Of a stretch of DNA of 11,329 bases, positions 6,332 through 11,329 are shown piece after piece. The notes under the pieces are model-generated. The model had not been told where the DNA came from. It did no database searches and was given only the letters and a program-made list of their open reading frames with translations. Where the stretch lies: NCBI GenBank assembly GCA_036517235.1, contig DATDXL010000074.1, positions 1 to 11,329 on the forward strand, in the 5' to 3' direction. A program made the translations under genes and the position numbers. This DNA comes from 2-02-FULL-46-13 sp036517235. GTDB lineage: Bacteria; Patescibacteriota; Minisyncoccia; Phycocordibacterales; DSPV01. Numbering within the stretch: the first letter of the stretch is position 1; every line of letters begins with the position of its first letter.

Positions 6332-7399
6332 TTACTTGTTGTGTATCACGTCCGAATGCACCATCCGCTTGACGAGTTCTTTGAAGGAGATCTTAGGTTT
6401 CCAGCCGAGCTCTCGGCGAGCTTTCGCTGCGTTTCCGCGTAGCGACCACACTTCGTTCGGCCTGAAGAATTTGGGGTCAACAGAGATACGCGTTTTTCCT
6501 GTTCGAGCATCGACACCTCGTTCTTTCAGACCTTTTCCTTGCCAGATGAGTTTGATGCCCGCTTCTTTGAACGCAAGCGTGCAGAATTCACGGACGGTGT
6601 GCTGTATGCCTGTCGCGATGACGTAATCCTTTGGCGTCTTTTGTTGGAGCATCAGGTACATCGCTTCGACGTAATCTTTGGCGTGCCCCCAATCGCGTTT
6701 AGCATCTAAGTTGCCGAGTTGAATGACATCGCGCTTGCCCTCGATAATCTCCTTGATACCAAGTGTTACCTTCCTTGTTACGAAGCTTTCACCGCGCCGC
6801 TCGCTCTCATGATTGAAAAGGATGCCATTGACGACGAACATCCCGTACGATTCCCGATAGATGCGCGAGATATGGAATGCGTATAGCTTCGCGACGCCGT
6901 ACGGGCTTTGTGGATGAAAGGGAGTGTCTTCATTCTGTTGGCCGTTCGGAGCGCCTGAATACATCTCTGATGTTGAAGCTTGGTAGATCTTCGCATTGAG
7001 TCCGAGCGTCCGTACCGCTTCTATGATGTTGAGCGTTCCAAGCGCGTCGACGTGGCCGGTATAGAGCGGGACTTCGAATGAGACTTTGACGTGGCTTTGC
7101 GCCGCGAGGTTGTATATCTCGTCTGGCTTCGCCACTCGGATGACGGAAACCAAGGATGCCATGTCGGTGAGGTCGCCATAGTGGAGTATCAGTCGTTTAG
7201 GGTGTATGTAGTCGTAGATGTGTTGGATGCGCCCATGGTTGAACGAGGAGGAACGGCGGATGATGCCATGCACTTCATAGCCTTTGGAGAGCAGTAATTC
7301 CGCGAGGTAGGACCCGTCTTGACCGGTGATACCGGTGATAAGGGCGCGTTTTATGCGTTTACCTGTTACCGATATTCTTTTTAATTTTTTGCTGGGCAT
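6332..7399 (-). CDS. gmd: GDP-mannose 4,6-dehydratase
   Basis: 355 residues, the usual Gmd length. It is an extended short-chain dehydrogenase: NADP-binding TGITGQDG at 22-29, RRSSSFNHGRIQH at 48-60, catalytic Thr143 and Glu145 (ASTSEMY), and the Tyr167-x3-Lys171 pair (SPYGVAKLY). NHESERRGESFVTRK at 196-210 and GNLDAKRDWGHAKDYVEAM at 229-247 are hallmark Gmd stretches. It converts GDP-D-mannose to GDP-4-keto-6-deoxymannose, precursor of GDP-fucose, GDP-rhamnose and related sugars. The follow-up reductase or epimerase is not in this window. The N-terminal 16 residues are a basic extension before the core. It lies 116 bp after the HTH gene, probably on the same transcript. Confidence 0.96.
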   Translation of the reverse strand: MPSKKLKRISVTGKRIKRALITGITGQDGSYLAELLLSKGYEVHGIIRRSSSFNHGRIQHIYDYIHPKRLILHYGDLTDMASLVSVIRVAKPDEIYNLAAQSHVKVSFEVPLYTGHVDALGTLNIIEAVRTLGLNAKIYQASTSEMYSGAPNGQQNEDTPFHPQSPYGVAKLYAFHISRIYRESYGMFVVNGILFNHESERRGESFVTRKVTLGIKEIIEGKRDVIQLGNLDAKRDWGHAKDYVEAMYLMLQQKTPKDYVIATGIQHTVREFCTLAFKEAGIKLIWQGKGLKERGVDARTGKTRISVDPKFFRPNEVWSLRGNAAKARRELGWKPKISFKELVKRMVHSDVIHNK

Positions 7400-7409
7400 T
7401 TCACGAATG

Positions 7410-7512
7410 TTTAAAGTTTTTAAAGTTTATCAAGTTTGTAAAGTTGGGGACAGCTAACTTTTATATTTTATTGACTTGATAACTTGACGGACTTTATAAA
7501 CTTGATGGACTT
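7410..7512. repeat. Two opposed arrays of degenerate 9-bp repeats
   Basis: 7410-7446 reads as TTAAAGTTT, TTAAAGTTT, ATCAAGTTT, GTAAAGTTG on the plus strand. 7470-7512, read on the minus strand, gives CAAGTCCAT, CAAGTTTAT, AAAGTCCGT, CAAGTTAT, CAAGTCAAT. The two are inverted relative to each other around an AT-rich centre. They fill the gap between the HTH gene and gmd. Confidence 0.7.
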
Positions 7513-7515
7513 GTC

Positions 7516-7761
7516 TTACCATTTGTTTATTTTTCTCACGATGTTGTGCTTGAGTTTGAAATACTGCCGCGCGGCTTTTCGTTCCAACTCGGGGGAGAGG
7601 AGCATCAAAAGCTCGTGACCTAAGATGCGGTATTGGCCGCCGATCTTATTGGCACGGATAAGACCGCGTTTGAGGAGGCGCTTTATCGTGCTCTTGCTCA
7701 CTTTCAAAAGCTGCTGGGTTTCTGCGGTGGTGTACACCGCTCCAGGCTTTATTTCTTCCAT
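7516..7761 (-). CDS. Small excisionase/MerR-type helix-turn-helix protein
   Basis: 81 residues from ATG at 7761. An ATG at 7776 in the same frame would add MISNG. I prefer 7761 because the CTAACGGG box precedes it exactly as at the divergent gene, but 7776 cannot be excluded. VYTTAETQQLLKVSKSTIKR then LLKRGLIRANKIGGQYRILG is a classic HTH_17 (excisionase-type) domain, covering most of the first 55 residues; the tail is basic. It is the first gene of the polysaccharide operon, so local transcriptional control is a reasonable guess. A phage or plasmid excisionase role is less likely, because no integrase is present. Confidence 0.85.
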   Translation of the reverse strand: MEEIKPGAVYTTAETQQLLKVSKSTIKRLLKRGLIRANKIGGQYRILGHELLMLLSPELERKAARQYFKLKHNIVRKINKW

Positions 7762-7883
7762 CCCGTTAGAGATCATTTAGCTGGTTCATGTTTCTAATAT
7801 CTGACATCATGACTTTTCGTTGCAAACGCTCACTCTTTCCCGAGAAACTACGGTCACCCAGGGCGACCTATCTCTAACGGGAT
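7760..7883 (-). promoter_or_regulatory. Structured leader of the HTH operon
   Basis: A perfect 14-bp inverted repeat (ATCTCTAACGGGAT at 7870-7883, its complement at 7760-7773) pairs the start of the transcript with the HTH start codon region. Just inside the 5' arm is a 7-bp hairpin at 7852-7868 (one G-U). The leader also holds a five-codon frame (7888-7874, MESR and stop) beginning next to the predicted transcription start, and a 14-residue frame (7810-7766) whose TAA stop is four bases before ATG 7761. Confidence 0.55.
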
Positions 7884-7895
7884 TCCATAACCCTT

Positions 7896-7924
7896 AGTAT
7901 AGGGTAGGTGTCAAAAGGTGTCAA
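7896..7924 (-). promoter_or_regulatory. Sigma-70-type promoter of the HTH-gmd-export operon
   Basis: Minus strand: -35 TTGACA at 7924-7919, a 17-bp spacer, and -10 TATACT at 7901-7896. A second TTGACA sits inside the spacer at 7914-7909, ten bases downstream of the first, the same arrangement as in front of the HAD gene. The expected start is near 7889, giving a leader of about 128 bases to ATG 7761. Confidence 0.78.
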
Positions 7925-7971
7925 CAGGGTTCATGTGGATTTTACAGAGCTCAAGAAACGAGGCCTATTTC

Positions 7972-8000
7972 TTGCTTTAACAGTCTGTTTTTTATATGAT
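7972..8000 (+). promoter_or_regulatory. Likely promoter of the O-antigen ligase gene
   Basis: TTGCTT at 7972-7977, a 17-bp spacer, and TATGAT at 7995-8000. The expected start is near 8007, leaving a leader of about 150 bases before ATG 8157. Confidence 0.5.
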
Positions 8001-8024
8001 GACCTTCTCTATGCCCGTAGTAAA

Positions 8025-8150
8025 ATGTCTCTTAAGCTCCAACCACATATGAAAATCAACCAAGAAACAATCAAAGTATTTTTGATGAAACAATTATCCA
8101 TAACGCCGCGGCAGCCCGGGGGCGTCTGCCGCAAAGGCACATCCTACTAA
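8025..8150 (+). CDS. Possible short leader ORF upstream of the ligase gene
   Basis: ATG 8025 (41 residues) or ATG 8049 (33 residues, MKINQETIKVFL...) runs to TAA at 8148-8150, six bases before ATG 8157. Its last third is encoded by the GC-rich hairpin, so RNA structure rather than protein may shape that part. It has no recognised family. The tight stop-to-start spacing suggests coupled translation. It may not be a real protein gene. Confidence 0.25.
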   Translation: MSLKLQPHMKINQETIKVFLMKQLSITPRQPGGVCRKGTSY

Positions 8151-8156
8151 CGGGGT
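8103..8156 (+). promoter_or_regulatory. Candidate cis-regulatory RNA element
   Basis: GCGGCAG (8108-8114) pairs with CTGCCGC (8126-8132) over an 11-base loop. ACGCC (8103-8107) can instead pair with GGCGT (8121-8125), so two helices compete. The loop's CCCG (8115-8118) can pair with CGGG (8151-8154), which lies right in front of ATG 8157 in the box CTAACGGGG. The GC-rich block stands out from its AT-rich surroundings. I cannot assign it to a known riboswitch class. Confidence 0.45.
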
Positions 8157-10388
8157 ATGACTATCAACCGAATCCTCGCGCACACCATCGTTTCCGGCCT
8201 CTTGCTCACCCTTCTTATTCCCTTTATTATCTCTACCTCCTTTTTCTTTCCCTTCATTACGGGTAAGAATTTCGCGTTTCGTATCATCACCGAGCTTGTC
8301 TTCGGGCTTTGGCTCATCCTTGCTCTGCGTGATGTTAATTTCCGACCGAAGTTTTCCTGGCTCGGAACGGCGCTCGCGGTCTTTGTAGCACTTATCGGCA
8401 TTGCCGACATCATGAGCCCGAACGGATTCAAGAGCTTCTGGTCCAACTTCGAGCGCATGGAAGGGTTCATCACCCTTATCCATCTCTTTGCGTATTTTGT
8501 TGTTGCCTCGTCGGTTCTTCAGAGTGAGAAGCGGTGGATGCGTTTCTTTCAGACGTCTGTGGCAGCTAGTGTCATCATGTCGTTCTACGGGATGTTCCAA
8601 CTTGCGGGTAAGATAACGATAAATCAGGGGGGTGTTCGCCTCGACGGGACGCTCGGCAATGCGACCTACCTTGCCGTGTTCATGCTCATCAATTTCTTTT
8701 TGGCTCTTTTCCTGTTGATTCGCTCCAGAAAGAGCGTTGCTTGGCGATGGGTATATGGCATTGCGATGATTCTGCAACTCTACACGCTCTATCACACGGC
8801 TACGCGCGGTGCGATATTGGGGCTCATCGGGGGGCTTTTCGTGGCGGCCGCGAGCGTCGTTCTTACTACTCGCGAGAAAGTCGTACGCGTCATCAGCGGC
8901 GGAGTGCTCGCTGTTATCGTGCTCGTAGTCCTCTTGGGAATGGGAGCAAAAAATTATGAATTCGTGAAGAATCAGCCATCGTTCGTGCGTCTCACGTCTA
9001 TTTCAACCAGTGAAGCAGGTCCTCGTTTCATGGTATGGACTATGGCGTGGCAGGGATTTAAAGAGAGGCCGATTTTAGGCTGGGGTCAGGAGAGTTTCAA
9101 CTACGTGTTCAATAAGTACTACGACCCCAAGATGTATGCGCAGGAACAGTGGTTCGATCGCACGCACAATATTGTCTTCGACTGGCTCATCGCGGGCGGA
9201 GCTCTTGGGCTTCTGGGATACCTCTCGATATTTTTCTTGGCGCTCTATTACCTTTGGAAACAGGCTGAAATGTACTTCTCCCTTAAGCAGTGGTGCAAAC
9301 GTTTTTTCCAGTTTGCGCGGGGACATGAGATACCCCATCTCTTGGAGAAATCGGTTCTCTCGGGGCTTCTGGCGGCATACTTTTTCCAGAACCTTTTCGT
9401 ATTCGACAACATCACCAGCTACATCCTCTTTTTCTCGGTTCTTGCGTATATCCACACAATCTCGGCCAGGCCCTTCGTGAAGCTGACACAACACGGCAAG
9501 CCCGATCCGGCGCTCGTGAATCGTGTGCTGGTGCCGCTCGTGATAGTTTTCACCGTCTTTGGGGTCTACGTCATCAATGCCTCTCCCATGCGTGTCTCGG
9601 CAGCATTGATAGACGCTCTTCGTCCGCAACAGGAGGGCCCGACAAAGAATCTGGAATATTTCAAGAAAGCGCTTTCTTACAGCACTGTTGGAGATTCAGA
9701 GGTCCGAGAACAGCTTGCCCAAGCCGCCATTCAAGTGCTCTACGCGCAATCCGTTCCTCTTGCCCTGAAGCAAGAGTATTACAACTTTGCGCGCGTGGAG
9801 CTTATCAAACAAACCGAGCGCACGCCGGACGACGCACGGTACTTCCTGTTTTTGGGCTCATTCCTCAACAGGGCAGGGAATACCGATGAAGCCATCGCTG
9901 CGCTCGAGAGATCGTTTGCGCTCTCTCCCAACAAGCAGACCATCATGTTCGAGCTTGCCTCCTCGTATGTGAATAAAGGCGACTTTCCGAAAGCGCTTGA
10001 AATAATGAAGCGGGCGTATGACCTCGAACCTGCGTTCAGTGAGTCACGCATCATTTACGCTGTGGTCGCTATATACGCAAAGGATTTCTCCCTCGCGTCA
10101 GAACTTACGAAGCCACTTGAGGATTCATCCCGTGAGTATGATGATCGTCTGATTCAGGCATACACCAATGCTGGCCGTCTTGAAACCGTTTCCACTCTTT
10201 TGGAGAAAAAGGTAGAACAAAATCCCACGGACTCGCAGGCTCGCTTTACTCTCGCGGGGTCATACCTGAGCCGTGGCTTGCGTACTAAAGCGGTTGATGT
10301 TTTGCAGACGGTTCTTGCGGATTTCCCAACGCAGAAAGATCAGGCAGACTACTATATACGTGAGATTCAGGCCGGGAGAAATCCGTAA
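8157..10388 (+). CDS. O-antigen ligase/polymerase-like protein with TPR tail
   Basis: 743 residues. About ten to twelve membrane segments span residues 8-475. The Wzy_C (O-antigen ligase) region is recognisable: ATRGAILGLIGG at 215-226 with Arg217, a long external loop from about 263 containing GWGQESFNYVF at 308-318, and RTHN with His337 followed by DWLIAGGALGLLGYL at 342-356. WaaL-type enzymes use such Arg and His residues to transfer glycan from undecaprenyl diphosphate. Residues about 495-740 form tetratricopeptide-type helical repeats (for example AGNTDEAIAALERSFALSP at 573-591 and KGDFPKALEIMKRAYDLEP at 607-625), probably outside the membrane. It could act as ligase, polymerase or protein O-glycosyltransferase. 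It diverges from the export operon and converges with the PaaX-like gene. Confidence 0.9.
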   Translation: MTINRILAHTIVSGLLLTLLIPFIISTSFFFPFITGKNFAFRIITELVFGLWLILALRDVNFRPKFSWLGTALAVFVALIGIADIMSPNGFKSFWSNFERMEGFITLIHLFAYFVVASSVLQSEKRWMRFFQTSVAASVIMSFYGMFQLAGKITINQGGVRLDGTLGNATYLAVFMLINFFLALFLLIRSRKSVAWRWVYGIAMILQLYTLYHTATRGAILGLIGGLFVAAASVVLTTREKVVRVISGGVLAVIVLVVLLGMGAKNYEFVKNQPSFVRLTSISTSEAGPRFMVWTMAWQGFKERPILGWGQESFNYVFNKYYDPKMYAQEQWFDRTHNIVFDWLIAGGALGLLGYLSIFFLALYYLWKQAEMYFSLKQWCKRFFQFARGHEIPHLLEKSVLSGLLAAYFFQNLFVFDNITSYILFFSVLAYIHTISARPFVKLTQHGKPDPALVNRVLVPLVIVFTVFGVYVINASPMRVSAALIDALRPQQEGPTKNLEYFKKALSYSTVGDSEVREQLAQAAIQVLYAQSVPLALKQEYYNFARVELIKQTERTPDDARYFLFLGSFLNRAGNTDEAIAALERSFALSPNKQTIMFELASSYVNKGDFPKALEIMKRAYDLEPAFSESRIIYAVVAIYAKDFSLASELTKPLEDSSREYDDRLIQAYTNAGRLETVSTLLEKKVEQNPTDSQARFTLAGSYLSRGLRTKAVDVLQTVLADFPTQKDQADYYIREIQAGRNP

Positions 10389-10418
10389 TGCGTCAGAGGT
10401 TGTTATATAGTCCAGCAC

Positions 10419-10456
10419 ATACATCTATAAAGTGCGGCCGCATTTTATGGATGTAT
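10419..10456. repeat. 38-bp near-perfect palindrome, left copy
   Basis: Two 19-bp halves meet at GCGGCCGC with two mismatches, both of which become G-U pairs in plus-strand RNA. The left half, ATACATCTATAAAGTGCGG, recurs exactly, inverted, at 11092-11110. It lies between the convergent ligase and PaaX-like genes and could stop transcription from both sides, although no T-run follows. Weaker arms (10389-10394 with 10464-10469) extend the symmetry. Confidence 0.85.
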
Positions 10457-10495
10457 GCCTATGGACGCACTCTGGATCCCTAAAGGAATCGGAGA

Positions 10496-11074
10496 TTACT
10501 CTTGAGGAAGCTCAAAGTAAGCGCGGAGCGAACGAGCGCCTTCTATTTCTTCGCTGATAATATACAAGAGGTCTTTTCCGATTTTGAGATCAGCTTTCAG
10601 GAGGGCGAGAAAATCCTCGCAAGGGTAGGGGTAGATCCACACGCTATCCTGCAGACGTTTAAAACCAAGCGCCGAGAGTGTGGCCCTTAGCCGATTTCTG
10701 ACACTCCTGCGATGCTCTGGGATGTCAAAGGTAAGAATACGCCATTTCCCATCCCACCGTCTCGGTTTCTTTAATTTGTAATTTCCCAATTCCAATCTGC
10801 GGAATAACGTTTCTCCTCGTGCGGTAAGCGAAAGATACCCCTCCCTATTTCTTGCAAGAAATCCTCGTTTAAGCAATCTGTCACGCGCTTGGTTGATGAT
10901 TTCTTTCCGGCGCTTACCAGACGTGAGGATGCCAAGTTTTGCGAGGGCGCCGATTGCGTTTGGCGCCACAACCGCCATGCTTAAGAGTCCCGCACCAGCT
11001 ACAACGCCGAGGACGACTCGTTGAAGCGCATGTCTTTGTAACCTCCTCCTTGCACTGTTTTCAAGTGTTCCCAT
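10496..11074 (-). CDS. PaaX/Cas2-like transcriptional regulator
   Basis: 192 residues, ATG at 11074. Residues 20-48 form a hydrophobic helix or helix pair. Residues about 45-95 look like a winged helix (KLGILTSGKRRKEIINQARDRL then a GYLSLTARGE wing). Residues about 108-188 have a Cas2-like ferredoxin fold as in PaaX C-termini: KWRILTFDIPEHRR with Asp117 at the Cas2 active-site position, LSALGFKRLQDSVWIYPY, then a closing strand. This layout fits PaaX-type repressors; annotation as a CRISPR Cas2 nuclease would be misleading because there is no array or cas1. The start codon lies inside the right-hand 38-bp operator-like site, pointing to self-regulation. A -10-like TATTAT at 11086-11081 would give a leaderless mRNA. 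Confidence 0.82.
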   Translation of the reverse strand: MGTLENSARRRLQRHALQRVVLGVVAGAGLLSMAVVAPNAIGALAKLGILTSGKRRKEIINQARDRLLKRGFLARNREGYLSLTARGETLFRRLELGNYKLKKPRRWDGKWRILTFDIPEHRRSVRNRLRATLSALGFKRLQDSVWIYPYPCEDFLALLKADLKIGKDLLYIISEEIEGARSLRAYFELPQE

Positions 11075-11110
11075 ACATCTATAATAAACTACCGCACTTT
11101 ATAGATGTAT
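11073..11110. promoter_or_regulatory. 38-bp operator-like inverted repeat at the regulator start
   Basis: ATACATCTATAA (11073-11084) and TTATAGATGTAT (11099-11110) are perfect 12-bp arms. The whole site has the same 38-bp length and ends as the left palindrome, and its right 19 bp are the exact inverse of that site's left half. It covers the expected promoter and start codon of the PaaX-like gene. Confidence 0.8.
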
Positions 11111-11128
11111 ATTTTATGCACAAGTTAG

Positions 11129-11157
11129 TTGACTTTTTGACCCTACTATGCTAGGAT
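11129..11157 (+). promoter_or_regulatory. Plus-strand promoter toward the right edge
   Basis: TTGACT at 11129-11134, a 17-bp spacer, and TAGGAT at 11152-11157. A second -35-like TTGACC lies in the spacer at 11137-11142. The expected start is near 11164. Confidence 0.5.
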
Positions 11158-11163
11158 AGCCGT

Positions 11164-11236
11164 ACGTGAGTGCTAGCAATGCTAGCCCAAACGAATGTCT
11201 GCGAAAAACCCAGCGAAAGCGGGGTTTTTCGTTTGT
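11164..11236 (+). ncRNA. Candidate short RNA or attenuated leader
   Basis: Between the promoter at 11129-11157 and the terminator ending near 11236 there is room for a transcript of about 73 bases and no convincing ORF. It contains a 6-bp hairpin, GCTAGC at 11172-11177 with GCTAGC at 11181-11186. It could be a small RNA, or a leader whose terminator is bypassed to read the ribosomal genes beyond. Confidence 0.3.
11202..11236 (+). terminator. Intrinsic terminator or attenuator
   Basis: CGAAAAACCC (11202-11211) pairs with GGGTTTTTCG (11222-11231), closed by a GC-GAAA-GC tetraloop. T-rich sequence follows the G tract. CAAACGAA at 11188-11195 can pair with TTCGTTTG at 11228-11235, which would compete with the foot of the hairpin. 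The A and T runs on both sides mean it could also act on minus-strand transcripts. Confidence 0.75.
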
Positions 11237-11238
11237 AT

Positions 11239-11266
11239 TTGCGACTCTTTCAATACTCTATATAAT
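11239..11266 (+). promoter_or_regulatory. Promoter in front of the L10-leader-like element
   Basis: TTGCGA at 11239-11244, a 16-bp spacer, and a perfect TATAAT at 11261-11266. The expected start is near 11273, right before the structured region. Confidence 0.6.
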
Positions 11267-11270
11267 GGGT

Positions 11271-11329
11271 AGACCTTTACCGTAGACAGTAAAGGAAGCT
11301 TGCGCCAAGCTACGGCTGGCGGTTGCACT
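11271..11329 (+). ncRNA. Probable L10 ribosomal-protein leader, truncated
   Basis: CCGTAGACAGTAAAGG (11280-11295) matches what I know of the conserved 5' strand of L10 leaders, the kink-turn RNA in rplJ-rplL mRNAs bound by L10(L12). A 6-bp hairpin follows (AGCTTG at 11297-11302, CAAGCT at 11306-11311). CCTTTAC (11274-11280) can also pair locally with GTAAAGG (11289-11295). The conserved 3' strand and rplJ would lie beyond the window, so this is a partial match. Confidence 0.5.

Noticed and set aside
8094..8795. Long minus-strand frame of 233 codons
   Set aside because: It is antisense to the ligase gene, very rich in charged residues with no domain, and starts nowhere near a promoter. It mirrors the codon bias of the real gene.
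11041..11050. AGGAGGAGGT on the minus strand, resembling a strong Shine-Dalgarno
   Set aside because: It lies inside the PaaX-like coding region (Arg-rich stretch), and the ATG that follows at 11031 is out of frame.
10419..11110. Annotation as a proven insertion sequence
   Set aside because: The terminal repeats are convincing, but the gene is not transposase-like and no target duplication is visible, so only the repeats are annotated.

Overview
The window looks like a surface-polysaccharide locus from a Candidate Phyla Radiation (Patescibacteria, probably Parcubacteria-type) genome. This is inferred from four things: the style of the proteins; intergenic DNA full of short degenerate repeats of the ATTCGTA and AAGTTTAT kind; starts without a recognisable Shine-Dalgarno sequence; and a PaaX/Cas2-like regulator of a kind I associate with these genomes. 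TGA serves as an ordinary stop at several genes, so there is no sign of recoding.

Layout. From 7.9 kb down to 1 everything reads on the minus strand. In transcription order it runs: a small helix-turn-helix protein, GDP-mannose 4,6-dehydratase, an ABC-2 permease (Wzm-like), an ABC ATPase with a C-terminal glycan-binding-type extension (Wzt-like), a SAM methyltransferase, and an exported LamG-like lectin. After a hairpin and a fresh promoter comes a second operon, a HAD hydrolase overlapping a sugar nucleotidyltransferase that runs off the window. On the plus strand, divergent from the HTH gene, is a large O-antigen ligase/polymerase-like membrane protein with a TPR tail. A convergent minus-strand PaaX/Cas2-like regulator follows, lying exactly between two 38-bp palindromes. 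The right edge carries plus-strand promoters, an intrinsic terminator and what looks like the start of an L10 ribosomal-protein leader, so rplJ probably lies just outside.

How it works together (inference). Gmd makes GDP-4-keto-6-deoxymannose, the precursor of deoxyhexoses such as rhamnose or fucose. The NTP-transferase/HAD pair probably supplies another activated sugar. Wzm/Wzt export a lipid-linked glycan, the methyltransferase may modify or cap it, the Wzy_C/WaaL-like protein polymerises or ligates it, and the LamG protein could bind it outside the cell.

The less ordinary content is between genes. There are promoters with phased, duplicated -35 boxes; two leaders in which a CTAACGGG box abuts the start codon, directly follows a short upstream ORF and can be paired away; a decayed N-terminal fragment of a PDDEXK_3/GxxExxxY gene carrying an in-frame 51-bp duplication; a 29-bp repeat marking gene-truncation junctions; two opposed arrays of 9-bp repeats; and the paired palindromes around the regulator.
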